Shown here piece after piece: positions 19,401 to 27,460 of a stretch of 64,000 nt of DNA. The translations under genes were made by a program, and so were the position numbers. Origin of the DNA: Promethearchaeota archaeon (GTDB lineage Archaea; Asgardarchaeota; Lokiarchaeia; Sigyniarchaeales; SOKP01). The stretch spans positions 62,001 to 126,000 of the forward strand of contig JAEOTA010000051.1 of NCBI GenBank assembly GCA_016840085.1, read 5' to 3'. Position 1 is the first letter of the stretch. The number at the start of each line of letters is the position of its first letter. The notes under the pieces were generated by a model. That model was not told where the DNA came from. It saw nothing but the letters and a program-made list of their open reading frames with translations, and ran no database searches.

Positions 19401-19899
19401 ATTGAGTCATTTTGGACGTATTCAAATTGAACCTATGATAACAGAAGCCGCTAAAATTGAAATTTCTGATGGGCAACCTAAAATTGTGGCGTTTCTCTGT
19501 AATTGGTGTAGTTACGCTGGCGCAGATTTAGCTGGTGTGAGTCGTTATCAATATCCTCCAAATATAAGAACTATACGAGTTATGTGTTCTGGTGGCATTC
19601 CTAAAAGTTTTATATATCAAGCCTTTTTAAATGGCGCTGATGGTGTCTTCATTGGTGGATGTCATCTTGGCGATTGCCACTATATTGCTGGAAATCAGGA
19701 TACTTTAAGAAGAACTAATGAAATTGAAAAAACACTAGGATCTCTCGGTATTCATCCAGAAAGATTTCTGCGAAAGTGGATTTCTGCGAGTGAAGGAAAG
19801 CTTTTCGCTCAAACTATTACTGAGTTTACCGAAAAAGTGAAAGAATTAGGTCCTATTGAAAATGATTATAAAAAAAAAGAGGTAATAATAACAAAATAA
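16438..19899 (+). CDS. HdrA-HdrA-MvhD triple fusion
   Basis: 1153 residues that repeat, in one polypeptide, the order of the three preceding genes. Residues 1-430 match the short HdrA (GGGIAGIQASMDLAD, NDCAICILAPKLV, CTGCGVCAKECP near 104, CIGCGFCKGVC near 158). Residues about 448-1000 match the long HdrA (IGVFICHCGINIGG, VIGGGVAGMSAAL, C-terminal ferredoxin CIGCNRCAEVC near 940 and CKGCGDCAAECP near 972). Residues 1013-1150 are MvhD (FLCNWCSYAGADLAG, GCHLGDCHY), without the winged-helix tail. The second HdrA half has lost the NDCxxC segment (NIYQTIENYDVQ instead), as in the separate long HdrA. This implies two flavins and at least five clusters in one chain. It probably arose by duplication plus fusion of the neighbouring trio. 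Confidence 0.9.
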   Translation: MDKVGSVLVVGGGIAGIQASMDLADSGYKVYLVESSMSIGGVMSQLDKTFPTNDCAICILAPKLVAAGRHENITLLINTSVEKVEGKPGNFSVELKQKTLLLDQEKCTGCGVCAKECPVEAIDFFNEGLSNRAAISVKFPQAVPLVFSIDQDLCIGCGFCKGVCKAKAIDYTLEDKITNLNVGAIILSPGFDEYDPKLTQQFGNGKYLNVVTSIEFERILSASGPHSGLILRPSDGIIPRKIAFLQCVGSRDKKYGAEYCSSVCCMYTAKEAVIAKEHMDIIEPTIFSMDIRAVGKDFDKYIERAQNEYGVRYIRSRISNIKEYNDTKDLILYFENEDGIVVNEVFNLVVLAVGALPNHSTKTLAKKLNIELNEYDFCKTMPFSPIETSREGIYVCGMFSEPKDIPETVVEASAAAGAVNVLLSDVRNTLITEKKLPKEIDVSGEPPRIGVFICHCGINIGGVVNVPEVVEYANQLPDVVYAERNLYTCSADTQTNIKEKIKEHNLNRVIVASCTPRTHEPLFQATIREAGLNKYLFDLANIRDQCSWVHMHEPEEATEKAKDLVRMAVAKSRQLVPLQEQQVEVIHKGLVIGGGVAGMSAALNLADQGFEVFLVEKNDKLGGFSNNIYQTIENYDVQELLNNLIEKVNNHKLINVFLNAKINSIGGYVCNFTTKIAYGVEKQTKEVKHGIIIVATGASEYHPKDGEYLFSKDERVILQSELEKTLFTDEDKIKKLKSIVMIQCVGSRNEEHPYCSRICCIEAIKNALKAKEINPNLNITILYRDIRTYGFKEKYYNLAREKGILFIRFNEDKPPEVNIENETLVVSLNKPDIGNINIETNLVALSAGIVADGESNESLAKMLKVPINEDNFFLEAHVKLRPSDFATDGIFLCGTARGTATISEIIAQAMSAASRATTILSKDILVTEGIIAKVDPALCIGCNRCAEVCNYGAVGVKYEEGLMVSEVNPLLCKGCGDCAAECPAEAITLSHFGRIQIEPMITEAAKIEISDGQPKIVAFLCNWCSYAGADLAGVSRYQYPPNIRTIRVMCSGGIPKSFIYQAFLNGADGVFIGGCHLGDCHYIAGNQDTLRRTNEIEKTLGSLGIHPERFLRKWISASEGKLFAQTITEFTEKVKELGPIENDYKKKEVIITK

Positions 19900-19935
19900 T
19901 TATTTTATCAAGTTCAAAAATTAGGAGTTTTTTAA

Positions 19936-20634
19936 ATGATAATTACTAAACAAAAAGATATTGAAGAAATTTATGATATGATCAAACCGTATTCGAAACT
20001 TTTAGTTGCAGGGTGTGATGGTTGTTGTCAACCTCCACGTTCTATTAATGAAGCCAAAGTTCTAGCACAGATGCTCGAATTGAAAGCAAGGAGTGAAGGC
20101 AAAGAATTAAAGTGGAGAGCTATCACTGTTTTAAGGCAGTGTGATGATAGGATTGCAGCTACAACAATAAGACCATTTGTTGAAGAATATGATGCAATTG
20201 TCTCATTGGCATGTGGTTTAGGAGTGGGTATGTTGAATAGAATATTCCCTAATATTCTAACTTTTCCAGCACAAGACAGTATGTTTGGAGGTGCAGAGAT
20301 TAACGGAGAAAATTATTTTGCCGAATATTGTGAGACTTGCGGTGAATGTTTATTAGGAGTTACAGGTGGCATTTGTCCTATGGCTGGTTGTGCTAAAAAC
20401 TTGAGTAATGGCCCTTGTGGTGGTCAAGTTGAAGGCAAGTGTGAAGTAGGAGGGTATATACATGATTGTGCGTGGGTAAAAATATGGGAACGACTAAAGA
20501 AATTTAATAGGCTTGATTTATTCACAAAATATAGACCTCCACGGAATTATCAATTATGGTCAAGTCCACGATTTATTCATATCTATGAATCTATTTCAAA
20601 TGAGGTAGAATCCAAAAAGGAGGAAGAAGCATAG
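19936..20634 (+). CDS. metV: methylenetetrahydrofolate reductase zinc/Fe-S subunit MetV (copy 1)
   Basis: 232 residues of the MTHFR C-terminal/MetV family. The N-terminal part has a cysteine cluster LVAGCDGCCQPP near residue 25, and the C-terminal part the conserved CETCGECLLG, GGICPMAGCAKNLSNGPCGG and GKCEVG blocks. In Moorella, MetV with MetF, HdrABC and MvhD forms the methylene-H4F reductase complex; this gene lies between the Hdr cluster and metF, with 36 and 1 base gaps. The stop is TAG. A paralogue without the Hdr genes lies at 46785-47450. Confidence 0.93.
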   Translation: MIITKQKDIEEIYDMIKPYSKLLVAGCDGCCQPPRSINEAKVLAQMLELKARSEGKELKWRAITVLRQCDDRIAATTIRPFVEEYDAIVSLACGLGVGMLNRIFPNILTFPAQDSMFGGAEINGENYFAEYCETCGECLLGVTGGICPMAGCAKNLSNGPCGGQVEGKCEVGGYIHDCAWVKIWERLKKFNRLDLFTKYRPPRNYQLWSSPRFIHIYESISNEVESKKEEEA

Positions 20635-20635
20635 A

Positions 20636-21568
20636 ATGGCTAATAGACCCGCATTTAGTAATTTAGTAAAAACAATTAGAGAAGGGAAGTTTGTATTCAC
20701 TGGTGAATTAGAACCTGAGAAGGATTTTGATTTAAGCCATGTGCTTCATTCTGCAGAAGAAATGAAAAAAACTGGAAAAATAGTTGCTGCTAATGTCACC
20801 GATGGACCACAAGGAGATGCTTACACATGTTCAATGGTTCCTTGCTATTTAGTTCAAGAAAAAGTTGGACTAGAAGCTATCTGGCAGATGACCGTTAGAG
20901 ATAGAAATCGAATTGCTTTATTTGGTGATATCTTGGGTGGAGCAATTCTCGGGCTTAAAAATTTACTTGCTTTAACCGGTGATCATTCTGCTCTTGGCGA
21001 TCATAAAAATGCTAGACCTGTATATGATTTAGATTCTACTCAATTGATAGACCTTGTTTCGAAGATGGTTGATGAAGGAACAGATCTAGAAGGAAATGAA
21101 ATAGGAGGTGGAAAACTTGAAATAAACGTGGGGTGTGCTGCAAATCCGAATTCAAACCCACGAGAACCTGAAATTTTAAAAGTTGGTAGAAAAGTAGAAG
21201 TAGGCGCAGATTTCATTCAAACTCAAACTTCATTTGATATTGACGATGCTAAAGAATTTTTAAAAGAATTAGAGAGATTCAATATTCCGGTCTTACTTGG
21301 TTTATTCCCTATTAAAAATTATGGAATTGCGTGGTACTTTAATGAATATATCCCAGGTGTTTCAGTTCCTAAGAATTTTCTAGATTCTTTAAAAGCAACC
21401 AAAAAGATTAAAGACAAAAAAGAGAAATACGCTAAAATTGACGAAATAAATTTAGGATTTTTTGAGCCATTTATCAAAGAAATTAAGAAAACTACCAAAG
21501 CTGCTGGTATTCACTGCATGGCAGTTCACTATGAAAGATTGTTTAATCCACTCCTCAAAGATTTCTAA
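20636..21568 (+). CDS. metF: methylenetetrahydrofolate reductase MetF (copy 1)
   Basis: 310-residue TIM-barrel flavoprotein interconverting methylene- and methyl-tetrahydrofolate (or the tetrahydromethanopterin analogue). Family marks are FVFTGELEPEKDFD near residue 18, AANVTDGPQGDA, LLALTGDHSALGDH, NVGCAANPNS and GADFIQTQTSFD, plus the C-terminal AAGIHCMAVHYE. One base separates it from metV. Its position at the end of the Hdr/MvhD/MetV operon suggests reduction powered through Hdr rather than by NAD(P)H. Pterin specificity cannot be read from the sequence. Confidence 0.93.
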   Translation: MANRPAFSNLVKTIREGKFVFTGELEPEKDFDLSHVLHSAEEMKKTGKIVAANVTDGPQGDAYTCSMVPCYLVQEKVGLEAIWQMTVRDRNRIALFGDILGGAILGLKNLLALTGDHSALGDHKNARPVYDLDSTQLIDLVSKMVDEGTDLEGNEIGGGKLEINVGCAANPNSNPREPEILKVGRKVEVGADFIQTQTSFDIDDAKEFLKELERFNIPVLLGLFPIKNYGIAWYFNEYIPGVSVPKNFLDSLKATKKIKDKKEKYAKIDEINLGFFEPFIKEIKKTTKAAGIHCMAVHYERLFNPLLKDF

Positions 21569-21658
21569 TATTAAATATAAAAAATTAATAAAATTTGATT
21601 TTTTGAAAATTAAATTAAATTTTTTTATAAATTAAGAAAAAAAACAAGAGGGTTGATA

Positions 21659-22126
21659 ATGAAAAACCTTGATGAAAAAGATAAAAGAATACTTGAAATG
21701 CTTCTTGAGGATTCAAGACGACCATATCATGAGATAGCAGCAGACCCAAAGGTAAAATTATCTGAATCTACTGTAAGAAAAAGAGTTATCAAGCTACAAG
21801 ACGAAGGCGTAATTGAGAAATTTACTGTAAAGATCTGTCGCGAAGATGAAAGATGTATTATTGCTTTCATTACCCTTATTCCAAAAACCCTAGCTGAGAC
21901 AAAAGAATTATTGAGAGAAGCACAAATCCTTCCTCAATGTGAAGAAGTGTATTTCCTCGCCGGAGAATGTGGAGTTTTAGTAAAGGTTAATATTCCAGAA
22001 ATAGTTGAATTAGATGCATTAATAGAGTCATTTCGTGCTCGAGCCGATGTAAAAAGTGTTGAGAGGGTATGTGTCGTTTTAAGACCTATAAAAACTGTTT
22101 CACAATCTGAAAGTCGAATTTTATAA
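21659..22126 (+). CDS. Lrp/AsnC family transcriptional regulator
   Basis: About 155 residues: winged HTH (LDEKDKRILEMLLEDSRRPY, then STVRKRVIKLQDEGVIEKF) and a RAM domain with two cysteine-containing turns (LPQCEEVYF, AGECGVLV). The ATG at 21659 is chosen over TTG at 21653 because GAGGG ends seven bases before it. A TATA-like TTTTTTATAAATT (about 21619-21631) suggests its own promoter, although it follows metF by 90 bp. It is the natural candidate for control of the hdr-met operon and could use the upstream palindrome; this is inference. Confidence 0.88.
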   Translation: MKNLDEKDKRILEMLLEDSRRPYHEIAADPKVKLSESTVRKRVIKLQDEGVIEKFTVKICREDERCIIAFITLIPKTLAETKELLREAQILPQCEEVYFLAGECGVLVKVNIPEIVELDALIESFRARADVKSVERVCVVLRPIKTVSQSESRIL

Positions 22127-22220
22127 TATTCTATTCTAACTATCTCTATGATAAATTAAAGTAGGTATATTTAAAAAGAAAATAATTAAGGTAATTGATC
22201 AGAAAATCATCTAAAACAAG

Positions 22221-22811
22221 TTATTTTTTCATAGCATTTGTAAAGACCATCTCATCACTGATTACATGCCAAGTTCTCCAACCATTTGCGATTTTTTCTT
22301 TAGCTTCTTTTATGAACGCATTATAGCCAATCTCACGACATCTTTTCAAATTTTCACAAGTATTTTTACTATATCTCGTGCAAATCATTTTAGTCATTTG
22401 TCCAGGATCAGCCATAGGTACTGGAGCAGATTTCTCATGAGAGCATGGCATTTCTGTCGTAGGATCGTAATCTTCACATTCAGCACAAGTCCAGTATCCT
22501 TTAGATTTGACACATTTCGCTATACCGCAAAATTGAGCAGCAAATCCTCCTGTAAAACATCCAGGACACTTTCCTCTATCAGCTTTTTCAATATATTGAT
22601 TCAATGTTTCCAAAGTCATTTTTATCTCATTAGGATTTAATCCAATAGCCATACTGTTATCTATTAAGTTTCCTCCTTCCCAAATACTCTTAAGTTTTCT
22701 TGCTGCTTCTAAACCTTCTCCAGTATATGTATCGCATCCTAAACAAATAATCCCACAAGGAGCGAGTATGCCTCTTTCTTCTTCTTTAACATCTTTTAAT
22801 TCTAATTTCAA
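22221..22811 (-). CDS. DUF3795-like cysteine-rich protein
   Basis: 196 residues with about 14 cysteines arranged as in DUF3795 proteins: APCGIICLGCDTY near residue 17, RGKCPGCFTGG near 79, CGIAKCVKSKGYWTCAECEDY near 94, and later CSHEK, CTRYSKNTCENLKRC. These are probably metal or Fe-S ligands; no activity is known for the family. The C-terminal 50 residues are helical. It is convergent with the preceding Lrp gene and has its own AT-rich upstream region. Confidence 0.75.
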   Translation of the reverse strand: MKLELKDVKEEERGILAPCGIICLGCDTYTGEGLEAARKLKSIWEGGNLIDNSMAIGLNPNEIKMTLETLNQYIEKADRGKCPGCFTGGFAAQFCGIAKCVKSKGYWTCAECEDYDPTTEMPCSHEKSAPVPMADPGQMTKMICTRYSKNTCENLKRCREIGYNAFIKEAKEKIANGWRTWHVISDEMVFTNAMKK

Positions 22812-23049
22812 ATTTCATCCACCAAATTTTTTATTCATACCTTGAATAATACATTAAACCATACTTTTTTTATAAACACATAGTCTCTAATAAATTCAAT
22901 TTGAAAGCATTTTTTAATAAAAATATATCTTTTATATCAGTTTTTTTATATTGCAAAATATCATTAAATCTGTTAATTCAGAAAATTTAATTATAAAATA
23001 ATTAGATCCAATATAATTACTAAATAAAATAGATTGAATTGGAACAAGT

Positions 23050-23958
23050 ATGAAATTAGTATGCGACAATGTTTATGTAGTTAAACCTTATGATCCTCAT
23101 GCTGATGATTGTTGTGTTTATATGATTGATACAAAAAGTGAGGATGGTTTAGTATTAATTGATGTTGGGCTTAATATAGAACCAATTCAAGTTATTGAGA
23201 AAGAAGGTTTTTATTTAAAGGATATAAAACATTGTCTTATAACTCATGGTCATTTGGACCATTTTGGTGCTTGTTTTAAATTAAAAAAATTCAATGCGAA
23301 TATCAATTTTTACGCACATGAACTTGATGCTGACCAAATTGAGCAAAAACCAACCGGCCAATATATTGAACAATATTATGGAGATTACAAATATCAACCT
23401 GTTAAATTAGCAAAAAGAATTAAGTCTGATAATGAAATTCTAAAATTCGGGAAATCTCAATTCCAATGTATTCACATTCCAGGACATACTCCAGGATCAG
23501 TAGCTTATCTTCTTGAAATAAGGAAAAAAAAGATTCTTTTTGGTGGAGATCTTCCTGGTGTAGTTTTAAATTTTCGTGGCGATAATTTAGAAGAGTATCT
23601 CAAATCAATGCAAAAACTACTCCATTTCAATATCGATATACTATGCGAAGGACATGAAGATATTATAGAACCAGCAAAAAAAGTGAAGAAATTTATTAAA
23701 AAATACATGAACCTTAATGAAATGCTTAATTTATTTTTGGAAGAACCTAATAATATGGAAATTTTGCTTGATTTAACGTTTATATCATGTGAACTCGAAT
23801 TTTTTGATAATGCCCTTGATTTTTGTAATTACTTATTAGAAATTGAACCTGATAATGTTAATGGTCAAGAGTTATTAAAAAAAATTTTAAAGCAAAATCC
23901 TCAAAAAATTGATTGGATTAAAAGTCTCATTAATGAGAGCATTAAAAAAGAAAAATAA
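23050..23958 (+). CDS. metallo-beta-lactamase fold hydrolase with helical C-terminus
   Basis: The MBL motif THGHLDHFG (HxHxDH) is near residue 64, followed by HIPGHTPGSVAYL near 145, GGDLPG near 167 and the distal histidine in CEGHED near 200, so a dinuclear metal site of the glyoxalase-II-like type is intact. Residues about 220-302 form helix pairs resembling a TPR-like extension (FDNALDFCNYLLEIEPDN). The substrate is unknown. It stands alone with a 238-bp AT-rich region upstream. Confidence 0.85.
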   Translation: MKLVCDNVYVVKPYDPHADDCCVYMIDTKSEDGLVLIDVGLNIEPIQVIEKEGFYLKDIKHCLITHGHLDHFGACFKLKKFNANINFYAHELDADQIEQKPTGQYIEQYYGDYKYQPVKLAKRIKSDNEILKFGKSQFQCIHIPGHTPGSVAYLLEIRKKKILFGGDLPGVVLNFRGDNLEEYLKSMQKLLHFNIDILCEGHEDIIEPAKKVKKFIKKYMNLNEMLNLFLEEPNNMEILLDLTFISCELEFFDNALDFCNYLLEIEPDNVNGQELLKKILKQNPQKIDWIKSLINESIKKEK

Positions 23959-24017
23959 TTGCTTCTATCTAAAGATAATTTTATACTATAAGTGAAATTT
24001 TTGAGGATTACGAAAAA

Positions 24018-24146
24018 TTGAAAACTCAGGAAGAACTTCATGATGATGCCTACATAAAGAATTTCCAAGCTATATTAAAAATGGGACTGGATAATTGGGT
24101 AAGAAAAGGAAAACGTTATTGGTTTGGAAGCGATCTAGACAACTAA
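24018..24146 (+). CDS. possible 42-residue protein or gene remnant
   Basis: A short frame with protein-like composition (KNFQAILKMGLDNWVRKG, then RYWFGSDLDN) starts at TTG 24018 and ends at TAA 24144-24146. The frame is open upstream to 23979 without a better start, and no ribosome binding site is clear. It could be a tiny gene or the 3' end of a lost gene. Not recognised. Confidence 0.25.
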   Translation: MKTQEELHDDAYIKNFQAILKMGLDNWVRKGKRYWFGSDLDN

Positions 24147-24154
24147 CTTTCTAA

Positions 24155-24748
24155 TTAATTAACAGCCGAAAGTAATTTGTATTTGTAATATTTACCTAAA
24201 ATTAATCTTAAGATGTCTTCAAAACATTCTAGGATTCCATTTCCGTTGATTGCTGCTGTATATCTTGAATCCACGTTTTTATATTTATGATACTCAATTT
24301 CTCTTAAAAATTCGGTAGGATTAAATTTATCCAATAAATCTTGTTTATTAAAAGCCAGTATAATCGGTATATCCTCAATAGATTCTTGGAAATATGTGAA
24401 AAGTTCTTTCCATGATGCTAAATTTCGACTATAAACTTCTTTATGAGAATCCAATACAAATATTATACCATCAACTGCCCGTAAAGTAATTGGTCTGGTT
24501 ATAATATAAAAATCTTGACCGGTTGTAGTATAAATATGAATTTTAAGGCGCCATTCTTCATTTTGAAATGTAACGGTTCCATAATCAAAAAATAACGTCC
24601 TATTTACAGTACTCTCGATGCTATATAGATCCTCCCCCTTACCTAAATGGGAAAATAACGCCTTGATTGATGTCGTCTTGCCTGAAAAAGCGGGTCCAAA
24701 ATATACAATTTTTATGCTAATAGTCTTATCAACAAAATCTACTATCAT
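24155..24748 (-). CDS. MglA-like small GTPase
   Basis: 197 residues. G1 is FGPAFSGKTTSIK near residue 18, typical of MglA/Gliding-type small GTPases. G3 reads YTTTGQDFYIITRPITLR near 73 and lacks the usual Asp of DxxG, as in MglA relatives that have TxPGQ. G4 is FNKQDL near 133. The domain ends near residue 185 with no lipidation cysteine. In bacteria such proteins pair with roadblock MglB-like partners; none is encoded next door, but the Rag-like protein in this window carries such a domain. ATG start. Confidence 0.88.
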   Translation of the reverse strand: MIVDFVDKTISIKIVYFGPAFSGKTTSIKALFSHLGKGEDLYSIESTVNRTLFFDYGTVTFQNEEWRLKIHIYTTTGQDFYIITRPITLRAVDGIIFVLDSHKEVYSRNLASWKELFTYFQESIEDIPIILAFNKQDLLDKFNPTEFLREIEYHKYKNVDSRYTAAINGNGILECFEDILRLILGKYYKYKLLSAVN

Positions 24749-24920
24749 ATTGATTAATTTAAACCTAGATTTTTAAAAGGCAATGTTTTAGAGAAATTAG
24801 TCATAAAAATGAGATCAAAATTTAAATATTTTTGTACTCTAAATATTATCCATTTCAGTAAGGTTAATATGTGGATAATGGAGAAAAATCTGTAATTCTA
24901 ACGTTTGAGGAGTTTTATAT

Positions 24921-25310
24921 TTAATTTTCCCTTTTAAAATTTGGAAATATATATACAACGAGCACATTAAATAAAAGTAATATTGGAATTGAAATTACAA
25001 TTGGCATAAGATTGTCCCTTTCTGAGTTAAGTATTAGCGCTTCTGGAATTGAGATAATTAAGGGGATTACCTTATTAATTATTCCCACAATAATAATCTT
25101 CTTTTTTGATACTTTTTCTTGAAGAAACCTGAAGACGTAGTAAACAACAACAATTTGAAATATATAAAATTGAACATAATATCTCAATGGAGATAGATAT
25201 CTGAAAGAGTAATAAGTTGAATATTCCTAAATCATTGCTGTTATAGAATTAGGATCAGGACCTAAATCTATATGATATCCATAAGGTGCTAAAAAAACTA
25301 TTATGATTAA
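24921..25310 (-). pseudogene. broken integral membrane protein gene
   Basis: The 3' part (24921-25187, 88 codons) encodes two strongly hydrophobic segments. Directly upstream in the same frame, past a TAG at 25227-25229, protein-like sequence continues (IIIVFLAPYGYHIDLGPDPN) to a TAA at 25311. A single membrane protein cut by an amber codon, and already truncated at its 5' end, explains this better than a stand-alone 88-residue gene starting at TTG. Family not recognised. Confidence 0.55.
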
Positions 25311-25453
25311 TTAAATTCCTAAAATGATTATTACAAATTTTTTTTATCAAATACCATGTTTATGATTCCTACTTTCTAAGTAAGGGCAATTTATTCAACT
25401 AACTTTCAATTTAAGGAAATTTGAATTATATTAGATAAGAATTTTTGAAAAAT

Positions 25454-25831
25454 TCATTTCAAAACGGCGCGAGCCTTGTCTAAGTTGTCAACTCCGATCA
25501 CTATTCTGTTATTCTCAGCAAAATATATTAAATCAATATTAACGCCAGCACTACCAATTTTACGAGCCATGTTTCCTCCTGTACCTGGTTTTCCCACAAT
25601 ATTGCCAATATCTATAACTAAAACGTCCCGTACAGCCCGTACTTCATAACCAGCTTCTTCGAGTATGTAGCGAGTGGTAGTTTCCTCTTCCACGAGAATA
25701 TGTATTATAGCTTCACCTTTCGAGGGAAATCCACATATTCCTTCCATATTAATGCCATTTTTGCCTAATAGTTCGCCCATATCAGCTAACTTACCTGGAC
25801 GATTTTCCAAAACAACAGTTAAATCTTTCAT
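25454..25831 (-). CDS. ACT-domain protein
   Basis: 125 residues forming two ACT-like repeats: KDLTVVLENRPGKLADMGEL at the start, with NRPG and the Gly turn of ACT domains, and a second from about residue 72. ACT domains bind amino acids and regulate metabolic enzymes; stand-alone tandem forms are usually sensors. The codon use is noticeably more GC-rich than in its neighbours (GGCGCGAGCC-type stretches near the 3' end), suggesting acquisition from outside. The ATG is preceded by GGAGGAAT, a strong ribosome binding site. Confidence 0.85.
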   Translation of the reverse strand: MKDLTVVLENRPGKLADMGELLGKNGINMEGICGFPSKGEAIIHILVEEETTTRYILEEAGYEVRAVRDVLVIDIGNIVGKPGTGGNMARKIGSAGVNIDLIYFAENNRIVIGVDNLDKARAVLK

Positions 25832-26065
25832 TATTTTATTCCTCCTATTTTATTTTTTTTTAATGTTCAATACTAATTACTAACATTAAAGTAAAATTTA
25901 TTTAATAATTATATTCTTATGGATTATTATGCTAAAATGTCTATTTTACTAGGTAAATATTAAGCACATAATGCTGAATTAAGAAAATTTGAGACTCTTA
26001 ATGATTTAAATCTATATCCCAATGAATTCAAGTAATCGTAGAATAGTTATTAGTTGGAATTAATT

Positions 26066-26767
26066 ATGAATAAAGATAATATTAGAGATCATTGGAATTT
26101 AACTGCTTTAGAATATCAGAAAAAGCGTCAAATTTCATATAATGATATTGAATATGCAGACGGATACGCAAAAGAATCTGAGCTTAACTTATTAGGTGAT
26201 GTTAAGGGAAAGAAAGTGATTGAACTTGGATGTGGTGGTGCTGAAAATTCTATAATACTTGCGAAACAAGGAGCTAAATGTACTGGAGTGGATTTATCCA
26301 TTGAACAATTAAAATATGCCCGAAATTCAGCAGAAAAGCATGGCATTGATATTGAATTAATTGAAGGTGATTTTGAGAACCTATTTATGCTTGGTAATAA
26401 ACGTTTTGACATTGCGTTATCTATATTCGCTTTAGATTGGGCGCAAGACTTAAAGGTTGCTTTTAAAGAGGTTTACAGAATTTTAAGAGATAAAGGCATA
26501 TTTGTTTTTAGTATGCAACATCCAACTTGGAATCTTTTAGGTGAGAATCCATCGGAGCTTAAAATAACTGAAAATTATTTTAAAGAAATATGGGAATGGG
26601 AGGAATCAACAGGAATTCCTGTTAAAGTTCATGCTTCTAAAATTAGCGATATCATAAATCAGTTAATTCATACAGGCTTTAGTATAGAAAGAATGCTTGA
26701 ACCTTCTTCAGATATAATAAAATTTGTACCCTCGACTATTATTTTTAAAGTAATAAGAAGATCATAA
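26066..26767 (+). CDS. class I SAM-dependent methyltransferase
   Basis: About 233 residues. Motif I is VIELGCGGAENSI near residue 49, the acidic loop D in CTGVDLS ends the next strand, and FDIALSIFALDWAQD is the post-I/motif IV region, as in ubiquinone/menaquinone-type small-molecule methyltransferases (Methyltransf_11). The substrate is unknown. ATG 26066 is preferred over TTG 26054, which lies upstream in the same frame. The next gene, another methyltransferase, starts 7 bases after the stop, so the two probably form an operon. Confidence 0.87.
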   Translation: MNKDNIRDHWNLTALEYQKKRQISYNDIEYADGYAKESELNLLGDVKGKKVIELGCGGAENSIILAKQGAKCTGVDLSIEQLKYARNSAEKHGIDIELIEGDFENLFMLGNKRFDIALSIFALDWAQDLKVAFKEVYRILRDKGIFVFSMQHPTWNLLGENPSELKITENYFKEIWEWEESTGIPVKVHASKISDIINQLIHTGFSIERMLEPSSDIIKFVPSTIIFKVIRRS

Positions 26768-26774
26768 TCTAAAA

Positions 26775-27425
26775 ATGAAAAAGAAAGAAGATCAGATTAA
26801 AGAGATTAAAAAATATCGAAGGAAATATTATGATGACTATGCTGTGAATTATGATAAAGAATGGTGGAATGATGAGGATGCATTTGATGAATTCAAGGGT
26901 TTTAAAAAATTGGTACATGTCCAACTTAATGAGATAGTTTTGGATATTGCCACGGGGACAGGGACATTTTTGATAGAAATGGTGAAATCAGGTGGTATCG
27001 GTTACGGTATCGATCAATCCCCAAAGATGCTTGATCACTTAAAACAGAAAGTTATCCAATATAAATTAGAACATAGGATTAAGGATGTTCGAGTTGGGGT
27101 AGCAGATCAATTGCCTTATCGTGATCAGTTTTTTAACTGGGTAACATGTATAGGAATGTTTGAATACTACCCTTTAGAATATATAAAACGGGTATTCGAC
27201 GAAATTATAAGAGTGCTTAAACCTAGCGGAAAATGCTTTGTAGATATTATTAATCCTTATAATATTAAAGTTGAAAAAATGACATGGGTCTTTAAATATA
27301 ATTTAGATGATTTTGAGAGATTAATACAATCTTATGGTTTGAAAATTTTAATAAAAAATAAAGCAGGATATATGCTTCAATATCTCCTATCAAGAATAAA
27401 CAGTAAAAAGACTGTATTAAATTAA
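26775..27425 (+). CDS. class I SAM-dependent methyltransferase
   Basis: 216 residues; motif I VLDIATGTGTFLIEM near residue 55, then GIDQSPKML for the SAM ribose-binding strand, and VTCIGMFEYYP as motif IV. It resembles UbiE/Methyltransf_11 proteins. The C-terminus (from about 185) is basic and probably not part of the catalytic core. It lies in a three-gene run with another methyltransferase upstream (7 bp) and a GNAT protein downstream (35 bp); a shared modification pathway is possible but nothing names the substrate. Confidence 0.87.
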   Translation: MKKKEDQIKEIKKYRRKYYDDYAVNYDKEWWNDEDAFDEFKGFKKLVHVQLNEIVLDIATGTGTFLIEMVKSGGIGYGIDQSPKMLDHLKQKVIQYKLEHRIKDVRVGVADQLPYRDQFFNWVTCIGMFEYYPLEYIKRVFDEIIRVLKPSGKCFVDIINPYNIKVEKMTWVFKYNLDDFERLIQSYGLKILIKNKAGYMLQYLLSRINSKKTVLN

Positions 27426-27460
27426 AACTACACAATTAATAAAAATCTAAAATAATTTCC

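Noticed and set aside
12698-19899. Selenocysteine in HdrA or MvhD
   Set aside because: The positions that can be Sec in some archaea are Cys here (NDCAICI; FLCNWCSY), and no in-frame TGA interrupts these genes.
25454-25831. Regulatory subunit IlvN of acetolactate synthase
   Set aside because: Both ACT repeats fit, but there is no ilvB neighbour and the length and second half differ, so only the ACT call is kept.
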